Below are positions 26,701 to 35,724 of a stretch of DNA of 64,000 bases, in pieces. The first letter of the stretch is position 1; the number at the start of each line of letters is the position of its first letter. The DNA is from an uncultured Acidobacteriota bacterium (GTDB lineage Bacteria; Acidobacteriota; Terriglobia; Bryobacterales; Bryobacteraceae): positions 40,979 through 104,978 of the forward strand of contig CADEFT010000012.1 in assembly GCA_902826685.1 (NCBI GenBank), given 5' to 3'. The position numbers were made by a program, and so were the translations under genes. The notes below the pieces were generated by a model. It was given only the letters and a program-made list of their open reading frames with translations, was not told where the DNA came from and searched no databases.

Positions 26701-27241
26701 TCTGCTCCGATCGCGCGCCGCCGATGGAGATGCCGCCGCCGCGCGTCGCACCGGGCTGGCCGGAGTTGACGCCGGGCACCAGCAGCGCCAGTTGCACGAA
26801 GTTACGTCCATTCAACGGAAGTTCGGTGATCTTCTTGGTGTCGATCACGGCGCCGATGGCGGCATTCTCGCTTTGCAGCAGCGGCGCGGTGGCCGACACC
26901 TGCACTTCCTGCGCCAGATCGCCCACTTGCAACTGCACGTCGAGACGCGCCGTCTGGTCCACTTCCACCGTAAAGACCTTGAAGGTCTGACGACGGAAAC
27001 CCTGGGCCTCGGCGAATAGCTCATAAGGGCCCGGCCTCAAACCGGGCATTTGATAGAGACCGGAATCGTTGGAGACCGTTTCGCGAGTAAAACCGGTGTC
27101 CGGATTGCGCACGGTAACTTTGGCTCCGGCGACGGACGCGCCGGATGCATCGGTTACGTTGCCGTTGATGGTTGCCGTACCCGATTGCGCGAGAACGGTC
27201 AAAGTGAACGTGAGAAGCAGCACCAAGGCTCTTGCCAACAT
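23762..27241 (-). CDS. Oar-like TonB-dependent receptor with carboxypeptidase-regulatory N-domain
   Basis: The 1159-residue protein starts with a signal peptide (ALVLLLTFTLTVLAQS), followed by a carboxypeptidase-regulatory-like beta-sandwich (about 22-105; VTDASGASVAGAKVTVRNPD), a plug domain (about 120-240; ELPLNGRNFVQLALLVPGV, VVTKSGTNQLHGAIYAF) and a large outer-membrane barrel ending FGLKLNY with the expected terminal aromatic residue. This Oar-type architecture, without a SusD lipoprotein, is expanded in Acidobacteriota; ligands are unknown, with glycans or peptides proposed. A closely similar gene lies 33 bp upstream on the same strand. Confidence 0.92.
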   Translation of the reverse strand: MLARALVLLLTFTLTVLAQSGTATINGNVTDASGASVAGAKVTVRNPDTGFTRETVSNDSGLYQMPGLRPGPYELFAEAQGFRRQTFKVFTVEVDQTARLDVQLQVGDLAQEVQVSATAPLLQSENAAIGAVIDTKKITELPLNGRNFVQLALLVPGVNSGQPGATRGGGISIGGARSEQNAFQLDGVSNSDQWDNNLVFRPNVDAIQEFKIQVNNYSAEFGKGAGGQINVVTKSGTNQLHGAIYAFNRNDVLQARNFFQRDPNFRNANGDFIAPPFNQNQFGLTSGGPIKRDRTFFFADYEGYRQVRGQTALLTVPNDALRQGDFSTNLAGSAGTDALGRAVLANQIYDPLTSRLVNDPRVNRSVNVRDAFPDNRIPVSRFDPVARKTFETGLWPNPNTPGRLDARTRNIIQNFADGRSRRDRYDQGSIRVDHRLSDKDFLYGRWSIVASDNLTPGALPGQERSDFGKQQIASANYTRTITPTAVNEFRFGLQRSNPESTSFAYQEGKNYNQILGIPGIPTARAGLPQFVVAGFTGIDGGGDLVRTNRTFQLIDSLSFSRGRHLIKVGGEMRRISMDVINNIVRTRGTFGFDNAEWTGIEGYPTTGSTFANFLLGLPRSKGRSLANRSSEIFATEYAGFIQDDFKVTSRLTLNIGLRYQFYVPPKERNDRVSTVVQRIPPGSFADGGIFVCKDPARCAAIPASTLPTQLGLTLNDLRVDRLPEIVAAGKGVPRSLVRTESFNWGPRMSLAYRLGANTVIRTGYGIFWDTVPISYFEDSVENIPWTQEDLQNLGPFQFGLPPSEAIIGYRNPNPRVSEITPGPNSYSADFRNAYMQQWNFGIQRQFGSNWITEVSYAGSKGTRLNRREGILPAEPRSSRAVLSPSLNPQLRLLAPFMIYDNQLVTVSDWYSTTSTASLTYNALMGRFERRFSNGLSFINAFTWGRTISDAQPFAGGNNDTGNRVQDIFNKAAEKGLAAHHYKFRFSSSFVYDLPFGRGRQFGAGWHKALDAAAGGWQVNGILTLQSGYPITVRRTGDPLGIATDGAVRPDMICDPNMPAGEQTIDRFFRTECFTAPPDRFGNAGRSTVIGPGLNTWDLALFKNFAVTERVRVQFRSEFFNAFNRANFGMPGRDVGAGGFGVINSAADPRIIQFGLKLNY

Positions 27242-27274
27242 GGAGACCTCCTGGGAAGCCTTGGCATTTTACCA

Positions 27275-30200
27275 TCAAAACTGATACTTCAGGGCGAGTT
27301 GGATGTTACGTCCGCTCGAAGATCCTTGAATCAGTCCGAACTGGGGATTACTCACCGCCGCCACGGGATTACTGAACGCGGTGTGGTTCAAGGCGTTGAA
27401 TAGCTCCAGGCGGAACGTGATGCGGTGCGCTTCGTGCAGCACGAAAGCCTTGTGCAACGAAGCGTCGTAGGTGAATGCCGTGGGGCCGCGTAAGGCGTTG
27501 AAGCCGAGGTTGCCGAACCGCCGCTGCGCCGTGGGCGTGTTGATGTCGAAAGCAGCGGAATTGAGATAACGCAGCGCCGGCGTCAGCGCGACGTAAGGAT
27601 CGGCACCGGCCACAAGATCCGGCCGCTGGCCATCCTGCCGGCCGTTACCGTACATGTCGCGGCCCGCCGTCACATTGACCGGCAGACCGCTGCGCCAGCC
27701 CATGATGCCCTGGAACGTCCAGCCGCCGAAGGCCGCTTTTCCGAAGCCGGAGCGGGCGAGCGCACCGGCCGGAAGCTCCACCGAGTAGACGCCGGTGAAC
27801 CGATGCCGCACGTCACCCTGCTTCGGCCCATAGGAGCCGCGCAGGTTCGTGGGATCCTGCATCGAGCCTTCGGCAAAGCTCACAGAAGAATCGGCCGCGG
27901 CGTAGGCCAGCGCCTTGCCCCAGGTGTAATAGGCATCCACCGTCATGCCGCGCCGCATCTTTTGATTCGCCGAAAGCTGTAAAGCGTGATAGGAAATGCT
28001 CGCGTCGTTGGCCATGAATTGCACGTCCCCTAAATCGGTCCGCGGACGCCGGCCGAGGCGCGGGTCCACCAGGTTGAGCGTCCGTGGCGCAATCAGCTTC
28101 AGCGTGCGGCTTCCGACGTAGGCCGCCTGTACGGCCAGCGTCTGATTGATGGCGCGCTGCACGGAAAAATTCCACTGCCCGGCGTATGTGTCACGAGCGT
28201 TGTAATCGCCGATCTGGCGCGCCAGGATCAGGCCGCGCGGAAGCAATGACGGATTGCCGGCCACCGAGTCGATGAACGACTGGGGGATCGGAAACGGCCG
28301 GAACTGCTCCGGCACATCGGCCGGGGCGAAATTCGTAACGAACGGCAGCGCGGGGTCGATAAACGCCATGTCGTAAAAATAGATGGGCTGCGGGGGCGTA
28401 TACCCGATTCCGGCGCCCGCACGGACTACCCATTTCTGCCGGCCGGTGGGATCCCACACCAAACCGGCGCGCGGTCCCCAGTTGTTGCGATCGGCACGGA
28501 ACATCGGCTGCTGCGTCCCGATAAACGGTCCGTACGGATCGGAGCTGTTGATGTTGAAGCCACCGCGAACCGGCGGGTAGAATTCATACCGCACGCCCAG
28601 GTTCAGTTGCAGCTTCGACGAGACGCGCCAGTCGTCCTGCACATAGAAGCCGTAGTTGCGTGTGCGCAGCCCCTTGCCGCCCCCGAACAGAACCTGCACG
28701 CGATTGGCCCGGTCGGCAATCAGGTCCTCAATATTGTTGTAGGTGTAGGTGGGTTGGCCGCCCTGGCCGCGCACGCTGCGCACCTCGCGAATCTCGAATC
28801 CGGTCTTGAGGGAATGCCGGTTGCGGATTAAGGTGAAGTTGTCGGCGATGGTGTAGGTGGTGGTGACAAAACGGATGTAGCTTGGCAGCGACGCATTGAT
28901 ACCCACCCCGCCCACGTTGATCCAGGCGGGGATCTTCTCGCGGCCCGGCTCGTTGCGGAACAGATCCACGCGATTGAACCCGGCGCGGAATTCGTTGAAC
29001 GCCGACGGACTCACATTCCAGTTGTCCTGAAACACGGAGTTGTGGAAACGGTTTGGGAAGACGCGCCGCAGCGACGGCTGGAAGTTGGGCACGAAGTAAT
29101 CCTGATGGTTGTGGCTGTAGCGGCCCGAGAAACGATGTTTCCCGAAATCTGCGTCGCCGCGGCCCAGGTACGTATTCTCGTCGTTGGTGCGGCTGTCGTT
29201 GCGGCGGTGAAATCCCACCAGCGGATTCGACGTGGCGTCGAAGGTGGACGGCAGCGTGCCTTCGAGAACCGCCCGCATCTCCGGCTTCAACTGGTTCAAC
29301 AGCGCTGGCGTGGCCGTGTTGCCGGTGATCGTGGAAGCGCGCAGCACCTGCGCCCCTTCGTAGTTGAAAAAGAAGAACACGCGGTCGCGCTTCAACGGCC
29401 CGCCCAGGTTGCCGCCGTACTGGTTCCAGCGCAGCGGCGGCCTGGCCAGATTCGACCGGTTATTGAAGAACGTGTTTGCGTCGAGTTTGTCGTTGCGAAA
29501 GAACTCGAACAGCGTGCCGTGAAACCGGTTCGTACCGCTCTTGGTGGTGACGTTCAACACGCCTCCAGCCGAACGTCCGTACTCGGCGGAAAACGCGCTG
29601 CCGGTGGCTTTGAATTCCTCGATCGCCTCCACGCTCACCGTGTTCACCAGCGCGCCGCCGCCGGCCGAGGAGTCGCTGGCGGTGCCGTTCACTTCGCCGA
29701 ACGTCATATCCACGCCATCGAGCAGCAGGTTATTGGCCAGCGCCGAGGATCCGTGAAACTCGATGCCGCCGCGCCCGCCCGCGCCACTCGACGGATTGTT
29801 GACCACGCCCGCCTGCAGACCGACCAGTTGTTGAAAATTGCGTCCGTTGAGCGGCAGCGCATCGACCTTGGCGCGGTCGACCACGATTCCCAGGTCGGTT
29901 GTGGTGGCGTTCACCAGCGGAGCCTGCGCGGTAACGCTGACCTGTTCGTTCAATTGGCCGATCTTGAGCCCAAGGTCGAGACGCGGGCGCGTGCCGGAGT
30001 TGAGGGCAAACTCCTCGCTGCCGGTGCGCTGGAAGCCAGCGGCTTCCGCTTCCACGCGATAGCGGCCGGCGGGCAACAGAGGGAATTCGTAATAGCCGGC
30101 CTCATTGGTGAATGTGGATTCGATCGTGTTGGTGCCGGTATGAATGGCGGAAACCTTGACCTTCGCGACAGGGGCGCCACTGGGGTCGGTCACATTGCCA

Positions 30201-30286
30201 ACGAGCGAACCGCCACCGATCTGCGCGGCGGCGAGACTGGAAACGAGGAACGCGACAAGCGCGGCGCGGCGCCAGGGAATGTTCAT
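27275..30286 (-). CDS. Oar-like TonB-dependent receptor
   Basis: From the ATG at 30284-30286 (MNIPWRRAALVAFLVSSLAA, a clear signal peptide) the product has 1003 residues. It has the same domain order as its downstream neighbour: regulatory beta-sandwich (VTDPSGAPVAKVKVSAIHTG), plug (ALPLNGRNFQQLVGLQAGVV, LNVTTKSGTNRFHGTLFEFF) and barrel, ending IQLALKYQF. The frame is open further upstream but that part lacks a signal sequence. It is divergent from the acyltransferase/ligase gene, with 73 bp between starts. Two tandem receptors of this kind may import related ligands; none can be named. Confidence 0.92.
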   Translation of the reverse strand: MNIPWRRAALVAFLVSSLAAAQIGGGSLVGNVTDPSGAPVAKVKVSAIHTGTNTIESTFTNEAGYYEFPLLPAGRYRVEAEAAGFQRTGSEEFALNSGTRPRLDLGLKIGQLNEQVSVTAQAPLVNATTTDLGIVVDRAKVDALPLNGRNFQQLVGLQAGVVNNPSSGAGGRGGIEFHGSSALANNLLLDGVDMTFGEVNGTASDSSAGGGALVNTVSVEAIEEFKATGSAFSAEYGRSAGGVLNVTTKSGTNRFHGTLFEFFRNDKLDANTFFNNRSNLARPPLRWNQYGGNLGGPLKRDRVFFFFNYEGAQVLRASTITGNTATPALLNQLKPEMRAVLEGTLPSTFDATSNPLVGFHRRNDSRTNDENTYLGRGDADFGKHRFSGRYSHNHQDYFVPNFQPSLRRVFPNRFHNSVFQDNWNVSPSAFNEFRAGFNRVDLFRNEPGREKIPAWINVGGVGINASLPSYIRFVTTTYTIADNFTLIRNRHSLKTGFEIREVRSVRGQGGQPTYTYNNIEDLIADRANRVQVLFGGGKGLRTRNYGFYVQDDWRVSSKLQLNLGVRYEFYPPVRGGFNINSSDPYGPFIGTQQPMFRADRNNWGPRAGLVWDPTGRQKWVVRAGAGIGYTPPQPIYFYDMAFIDPALPFVTNFAPADVPEQFRPFPIPQSFIDSVAGNPSLLPRGLILARQIGDYNARDTYAGQWNFSVQRAINQTLAVQAAYVGSRTLKLIAPRTLNLVDPRLGRRPRTDLGDVQFMANDASISYHALQLSANQKMRRGMTVDAYYTWGKALAYAAADSSVSFAEGSMQDPTNLRGSYGPKQGDVRHRFTGVYSVELPAGALARSGFGKAAFGGWTFQGIMGWRSGLPVNVTAGRDMYGNGRQDGQRPDLVAGADPYVALTPALRYLNSAAFDINTPTAQRRFGNLGFNALRGPTAFTYDASLHKAFVLHEAHRITFRLELFNALNHTAFSNPVAAVSNPQFGLIQGSSSGRNIQLALKYQF

Positions 30287-30359
30287 GGAGTGGATGATAC
30301 TGCAACTGGAACGAAAGCGGGTTTCAACTCGGCTAAAGTAAAGAACTGGCCATCCACGG

Positions 30360-32489
30360 ATGCTACTCAAGTTCCTCGCCCGCCGCCTGATCCGGCTTCT
30401 GTTCCGCTTCGAATTGCGCGGAACGCCGCTCTCCCAAAAGCCCGAACGTCTGATCGTGATGGGGAATCACCAGTCGTTCTTCGACGGCATCATGATCCAG
30501 GCGCATCTGCCCTTCGACGTGACCTGGGTGATCCACTCGCAAATCGGCGCGCAGTGGCATTTCAAGCTGCTCATGAAGGTCATCGACTATGTGCTCATAG
30601 ACGCGGCCAACCCGATGATGATGAAGAAGCTGGTGCAGATGGTGGAAGCCGGGGTTCCGATCGGCATCTTCCCCGAAGGCCGGCTGACCATGACCGGCGC
30701 GCTGATGAAGGTTTACGACGGCACGGCGTTTCTGGCGGCGCGCACGGGCGCGACGATCCTATCGGTCCGCGTCGATGGCGCCACCAATTCCATCTTCAGC
30801 CGCATGAAGGCGCCTTTCCCCATCCAGTGGCGGCCGCGTGTCCGGTTGACGTTTCTTCCGACGTCGCATCTGGCGATGCCCGAAGCCGCTTCGGCGAAGC
30901 TGCGGCGGCGTCTGGCCGGCGAGCGGATGCGCCTTGAGATGGAGCGCCACGCGATGGACGCCAGAGTGAAGCGCACGCTCTGGGAATCGCTGATGGATGC
31001 GGTGGAGCTTTACGGCCGGAAAGCGGCCATCGTGGAGGACGTGCGGCCCAAGCTCGATACCTATGCGGATCTGTTGAAAGCCTCGCTCGCCTTGGGCCGG
31101 TTGATCTCACGGCTGGCAGCGGAAAATGAGCGTGTCGGTTTGCTGCTGCCGAACGCCGGCCCCACCATCGCCGCGCTGTTCGGCATGTTCGCCACGCGGC
31201 GCGTGCCGGCAATGCTGAACTACACCGCCGGCGTCGATGGCATGCAGAGCGCCTGTGAACTGGCCCGTATCAAGACCGTCGTCACCTCGCGCACCTTCCT
31301 TGAAAAAGGCAAGCTTACGGGCAAGGTCGCGCAGCTTCGCGATATCCGCATCGTATATCTCGAGGATCTGCGCCCTTTGTTTTCCTTCACCGACAAGCTG
31401 TGGCTGATCCTGTGGGCGATGCGATTCCCGCGCCGGTTCGAGCTCGCCGTGAAGCCGGGCGATGCCGCGGTGGTGCTGTTCACCTCGGGCTCGGAAGGTA
31501 AGCCGAAGGGCGTGGTGCTTTCTCACGACAACATTCTGGCCAACGTCATGCAGGTGGCGGCGAAGATCGACTTCACCAATAAAGACCGCTTCTTCACGGC
31601 GCTGCCGATCTTCCATTCCTTCGGCCTGATGGCCGGCATCCTGCTGCCGCTCACCAACGGCGTTCGTATCTTTCTTTATCCCAGCCCTCTGCATTACCGC
31701 ATCATTCCGGAGCTGACCTATGACCGCGATTGCACGGTTCTGCTGGGCACGCCGACGTTTCTGAAGAACTACGCGCGGTTTGCGAATCCATACGATTTCT
31801 ACAATGTGCGCTACGTTGTGGCGGGTGCCGAGAAGCTGAGCGCCGAGGTTCGCGAGCTCTATCACGACCGGTTTGGCTTGCGCATCCTCGAAGGTTATGG
31901 CGCCACCGAATGCGCGCCCGTCATTGCCCTCAACGCCCCGAAAGCGCATCGGGCTGGCACGGTAGGGCAGATCGGCCCGGGGATGGAGGCGCGGCTGGTT
32001 CCGATGGAAGGTATTCCGCGCGGAGGCCGGCTGCACGTGCGCGGTCCGAACGTGATGCTGGGTTATTTGAAACACGACAAGCCGGGATTGCTGCAGCCGC
32101 CTTCGTCCGAGTTCGGCCCCGGCTGGTACGACACGGGCGACCTCGCCGATATCGACGAGGAAGGATTCGTGCATATTCTGGGCCGGTTGAAGCGTTTCGC
32201 GAAGGTGGCCGGCGAAATGGTTTCGCTTGAAGTGGTGGAAGGTATCGCCTCGGCCGCCTCGCCGCGTTACGCCCACGCGGCGGTCGCGCGCAAGGATCCC
32301 ACGCGCGGCGAAGTGCTGGTGTTGTTCACCGAAGACCGCGAATTGCGGCGCGATCAGTTGGTACAGTCGGCCCGGGCCAGGGGAGCACCCGAGGTCGCGG
32401 TGCCACGCACCATCGAACCCATCGACAAGCTGCCGAGGCTTGGAACCGGCAAGATCGATTACGTCACCTTAAATGCCCTCGGTTCCTGA
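30360..32489 (+). CDS. Acyltransferase-AMP ligase fusion (Aas-like)
   Basis: The 709-residue protein begins with a PlsC-type acyltransferase domain (about 1-200; HQSFFD is the HX4D catalytic motif, and GIFPEGRLTMTG the substrate motif) and continues with an adenylate-forming acyl-CoA/acyl-ACP ligase domain (about 210-700; FTSGSEGKPKGVVLSH P-loop, YGATECAPV, YDTGDLADIDEEG, and a lysine near the end in LGTGKIDYV). This is the layout of Aas, which re-acylates lysophospholipids with fatty acids activated on ACP. The MFS lysophospholipid flippase domain often fused to Aas in other bacteria is not present. The gene runs 12 bp upstream of the peptidase gene. Confidence 0.9.
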   Translation: MLLKFLARRLIRLLFRFELRGTPLSQKPERLIVMGNHQSFFDGIMIQAHLPFDVTWVIHSQIGAQWHFKLLMKVIDYVLIDAANPMMMKKLVQMVEAGVPIGIFPEGRLTMTGALMKVYDGTAFLAARTGATILSVRVDGATNSIFSRMKAPFPIQWRPRVRLTFLPTSHLAMPEAASAKLRRRLAGERMRLEMERHAMDARVKRTLWESLMDAVELYGRKAAIVEDVRPKLDTYADLLKASLALGRLISRLAAENERVGLLLPNAGPTIAALFGMFATRRVPAMLNYTAGVDGMQSACELARIKTVVTSRTFLEKGKLTGKVAQLRDIRIVYLEDLRPLFSFTDKLWLILWAMRFPRRFELAVKPGDAAVVLFTSGSEGKPKGVVLSHDNILANVMQVAAKIDFTNKDRFFTALPIFHSFGLMAGILLPLTNGVRIFLYPSPLHYRIIPELTYDRDCTVLLGTPTFLKNYARFANPYDFYNVRYVVAGAEKLSAEVRELYHDRFGLRILEGYGATECAPVIALNAPKAHRAGTVGQIGPGMEARLVPMEGIPRGGRLHVRGPNVMLGYLKHDKPGLLQPPSSEFGPGWYDTGDLADIDEEGFVHILGRLKRFAKVAGEMVSLEVVEGIASAASPRYAHAAVARKDPTRGEVLVLFTEDRELRRDQLVQSARARGAPEVAVPRTIEPIDKLPRLGTGKIDYVTLNALGS

Positions 32490-32501
32490 GACAATGGCGG
32501 G

Positions 32502-34598
32502 ATGCGCACCCTGGGCACGCTTTGGCTCTGTTCTTCCCTCATGGCTTTGACACCTCCTAAGACCAAGCGCCTCGATCTGGTGGAAGATCTGCATGGCGTC
32601 AAGATTGCCGACCCATACCGGTGGCTCGAAGAGATCGACTCGCCGGGCACGCGCGCATGGGTCAAGGCACAAAGCGAGTATTCGCGGGCCGAGTTGGATA
32701 AAGTGCCCGGGCTGGCGGGCATTCGCAAGCGGCTGACGGAAATCTCTAATTACACGAAGTACGGATCGCGCTACTCGGCGTCCATCACCAAACGAGGCGA
32801 TCGTGTCTTCTTCACCAGACAGGAAGGATTGCAGAATCAGGCCGTCCTCTATGTACAGAAGGGCGCGGCCGAAGCGAAGGCGCTGCTCGATCCAAACGCG
32901 CTTTCAAAGGACGGCACCGCCGCCGTCGCCACGTGGGCGCCTAGCCCCGACGGCAAGCTGCTCTGCTACGGGATTTCAAAAGCTGGATCCGATTGGCAGG
33001 AGTGGCGCATTCGCGACGTGGAGACGGGCGCCGATCTGCCCGATCGCCTGGAGTGGGTCAAGTTCGCTAGCCCCGCCTGGTCGGCCGATAACGGCGGTGT
33101 TTACTACGGGCGGTATCCGAAACCGGAGGGCGATCAACTCACGGCCGCCAATTCCTTCCACAAGGTTTACTACCACAAGCTGCGCACCGCTCAAAGCGAG
33201 GACAAACTCACCTACGAGCGCGCCGATCAAAGGGAATGGCTGTTTCTGCCATGGGCGCTCGACAACGGGCGGCACCTGATCCTGCGTGTGGACTGGGGCA
33301 CGCGGACCGAAAACGCCGTCTTCTTTCAGGACACGCAGAAGCCCGGCGTCACCCAGACGCTGATCGGCGAGTTCGAGGGCGCCTTTACGCCGATTGGAAA
33401 CCTGGGCACCACGGTGTATTTTCATACGACGTTAAAAGCGCCCAAGGGCCGCGTCATCGCCGTGGACCTCGAAAAGCCGGCGCGGGAGAACTGGCGCGAG
33501 ATCGTGCCCGAGTCCGCGAACGCCTTGGAATACGCCACCGTCAGCGCCAGCCGCGTGATCTGCGGTTACCTGTTGGACGCGCGAAGCAGCGTGCGTGTCT
33601 TTTCGCTCGATGGCAAGCCCGACCACGACGTGACGCTGCCTGGCGCGGGCACGACGATGTGGGCCGGTAATCCGGAACGCGAGCCAGTGCAGTACTTCTC
33701 ATTTCAAAGCTTCACGCAGCCGCAGACCATCTACCGGTACGATGTCGCGGCCAAACGTTCGGTGCCTCTGTTCCAGTCGAAACTGGCCTTCGATCCTGCC
33801 GCCTTCGAGACCAGCCAGATTTTCTACCGCAGCAAGGACGGCACGCGGATTCCCATGTTTCTCACCCATCGCAAAGGGTTGAAGCCCGATCCGCAGACTC
33901 CGGTTCTTCTATATGGATACGGCGGATTCAACATTTCACTCAGCCCGGATTTCCGTCCGCAATACGTGGCGTGGGTTGAGATGGGCGGCATCTTTGCGGT
34001 CGCCAATCTGCGCGGCGGCGGCGAATATGGCGAGGCGTGGCATCGCGCCGGTATGCTCGACAAGAAGCAGAACGTGTTCGACGATTTCGTCGCCGCGGCG
34101 GAGTGGCTTATTTCCAACAAGTACACTTCTAAGCCGAAGCTGGCCATCATGGGCGCGAGCAACGGCGGCCTGCTGGTGGGTGCGGCGCTCAATCAGCGCC
34201 CCGATCTGTTCGGAGCCGCGATTCCGCGCGTGGGTGTGATGGACATGCTGCGCTTCCACCGGTTCACCATCGGCCGCGCCTGGACGTCGGACTATGGCAA
34301 CCCGGAGGATGCGAAGGATTTCGCCACGGTCCTCAAGTACTCTCCACTTCATAACATCAAGAAGGGAACCCAGTATCCGCCGACGCTGGTGGTGACGGCC
34401 GATCATGACGATCGCGTGGTGCCGTCGCACAGCTTCAAATATGCGGCGGCGCTGCAGAACGCGCAGGAAGGCAAGGCTCCGATTCTGATTCGAATCGAAA
34501 CCAGCGCGGGACATGGCGCCGGTAAGCCGACGGCCAAGATCATCGAAGAAGAGGCCGACGTGCTGGCGTTTTTGCGCCAGTCGCTGGGGATGAAGTAA
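32502..34598 (+). CDS. Prolyl oligopeptidase (S9 family)
   Basis: The 698-residue protein has a seven-bladed propeller part (about 20-410; starts DPYRWLEEIDSPGTRAWVKA) and a C-terminal alpha/beta hydrolase (about 415-698). The catalytic triad is visible: serine in MGASNGGLLVGAAL, aspartate in TADHDDRVVPSHSFK, histidine in SAGHGAGKP. Such enzymes cut short peptides after proline. The first 17 residues are moderately hydrophobic (LGTLWLCSSLMAL) and could be a weak signal peptide; if so, the enzyme acts in the periplasm, but this is uncertain. The gene is followed by an oxidoreductase after 3 bp. Confidence 0.93.
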   Translation: MRTLGTLWLCSSLMALTPPKTKRLDLVEDLHGVKIADPYRWLEEIDSPGTRAWVKAQSEYSRAELDKVPGLAGIRKRLTEISNYTKYGSRYSASITKRGDRVFFTRQEGLQNQAVLYVQKGAAEAKALLDPNALSKDGTAAVATWAPSPDGKLLCYGISKAGSDWQEWRIRDVETGADLPDRLEWVKFASPAWSADNGGVYYGRYPKPEGDQLTAANSFHKVYYHKLRTAQSEDKLTYERADQREWLFLPWALDNGRHLILRVDWGTRTENAVFFQDTQKPGVTQTLIGEFEGAFTPIGNLGTTVYFHTTLKAPKGRVIAVDLEKPARENWREIVPESANALEYATVSASRVICGYLLDARSSVRVFSLDGKPDHDVTLPGAGTTMWAGNPEREPVQYFSFQSFTQPQTIYRYDVAAKRSVPLFQSKLAFDPAAFETSQIFYRSKDGTRIPMFLTHRKGLKPDPQTPVLLYGYGGFNISLSPDFRPQYVAWVEMGGIFAVANLRGGGEYGEAWHRAGMLDKKQNVFDDFVAAAEWLISNKYTSKPKLAIMGASNGGLLVGAALNQRPDLFGAAIPRVGVMDMLRFHRFTIGRAWTSDYGNPEDAKDFATVLKYSPLHNIKKGTQYPPTLVVTADHDDRVVPSHSFKYAAALQNAQEGKAPILIRIETSAGHGAGKPTAKIIEEEADVLAFLRQSLGMK

Positions 34599-34601
34599 AA
34601 G

Positions 34602-35579
34602 ATGCTGCGCGGTGGGATGATCGGCTGCGGCTTCTTCAGCCAGTTTCATATCGATGCTTGGCGGCGCATGCCGGATGTGCAAATCGTGGCCGCGGTGGAT
34701 CCGGAGCTGGACCGTGCACGCGCCGTGGCGTCGCGCGTTTATACCAATGCGGAGGCGATGCTCGACGCCGAGAAGCTCGACTTCGTGGACATCGTCACGC
34801 GGCCCTCGACGCATCTGCCGTTGATCCGTCTTTGCGCCGGACGCCAGTTGCCGTCGATCTGCCAGAAGCCGATGGCCGCCAGTTGGGCCGAAGCTTTGGA
34901 GATCGTCGAACTGGCGAAACGAACCCAAGCGCCGGTCATGTTTCACGAAAACTGGCGCTGGCAGCCGTGGTATCGCAAAACGCGCGAACTGTTGGAGAAA
35001 GGCGCGGTGGGCGATGTGCTCGCTTATTCGTTCCGCTTCCGGCGTGGCGATGGACATGGGCCGGATGCGTTTCCCGCACAGCCGTATTTCCGCGAGATGC
35101 CGCGGCTGCTGATCTATGAAGCGGTGGTGCATCAGATGGACACATCGCGGTTTCTGTTCGGCGAAATCCGCGAGATCACCGCGCGCACGCATCGCCACAA
35201 CCCGGCCATCCAGGGCGAAGACCGATGCGTGCTGATTCAAGGACACGATCGCGGACTGTTGGGCGTCATCGATGGGCATCGCTACCAGGATGCGATTCCG
35301 GAGGGTCCGGCCATGGGCGATCTGCTGGTGGAAGGAGATCGCGGCGCGCTGTGGGTGGGCGCCAATGGCGAAATCCGCCGTAACGGCGAGGCGGTGTGGA
35401 CTCCGCCGCCGCTTGCCGGATACAAGGGCGATAGCGTGCTGGCCACGCAGCGTCATTTCATCGACTGCCTGCGGGCGGGCAGGAGCTTCGAATCCGGCCC
35501 GGAGGACTACATGAAAACCTTCGCGGCCGTGGAAGCCGCCTACCGCAGCGCCGCGGAAGGCCGCACCGTGGGCCTATGA
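34602..35579 (+). CDS. Gfo/Idh/MocA-family oxidoreductase
   Basis: The 325-residue protein shows the Rossmann motif GGMIGCGFFSQFHIDAW and the active-site motif as CQKPM instead of the usual EKP, followed by HENWRWQPWYRKTRELLEKG and a C-terminal substrate domain with LLIYEAVVHQMDTSRFL, where the histidine could act as the acid/base. It would oxidise a sugar or polyol with NAD(P). It is not a close relative of the family member at 6152-7303. It starts 3 bp after the peptidase gene, so both may be on one mRNA. Its last 6 bp overlap the stop of a small minus-strand ORF. Confidence 0.88.
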   Translation: MLRGGMIGCGFFSQFHIDAWRRMPDVQIVAAVDPELDRARAVASRVYTNAEAMLDAEKLDFVDIVTRPSTHLPLIRLCAGRQLPSICQKPMAASWAEALEIVELAKRTQAPVMFHENWRWQPWYRKTRELLEKGAVGDVLAYSFRFRRGDGHGPDAFPAQPYFREMPRLLIYEAVVHQMDTSRFLFGEIREITARTHRHNPAIQGEDRCVLIQGHDRGLLGVIDGHRYQDAIPEGPAMGDLLVEGDRGALWVGANGEIRRNGEAVWTPPPLAGYKGDSVLATQRHFIDCLRAGRSFESGPEDYMKTFAAVEAAYRSAAEGRTVGL

Positions 35580-35723
35580 ATCCTCGGCCAGTTCCTTCTT
35601 GTGTTTGACCTTGCGTAGAGGCTTCGGAGTTTCGACGCGCGAGGCCTTCGGCGAACCCACCACGTTGCGCGCGATGCGGCGCGCCGAAGTGCCTCGATTC
35701 GGAGCTTTTTTCTTCGCAGCCAT
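35574..35723 (-). CDS. Small basic protein, 49 residues, unknown
   Basis: An ATG at 35721-35723 begins a frame of 49 codons ending in TAG at 35574-35576. The product starts MAAKKKAPNRGTSARRIARN and is about one third Lys/Arg, with only its last four residues acidic. The ATG lies 1 bp after the stop codon of the molybdoenzyme large subunit (TGACATG), which suggests coupled translation. I do not recognise it; such short basic proteins may bind nucleic acid. It could also be a chance frame, but the tight junction with the upstream gene argues for a real one. Confidence 0.45.
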   Translation of the reverse strand: MAAKKKAPNRGTSARRIARNVVGSPKASRVETPKPLRKVKHKKELAEDS

Positions 35724-35724
35724 G

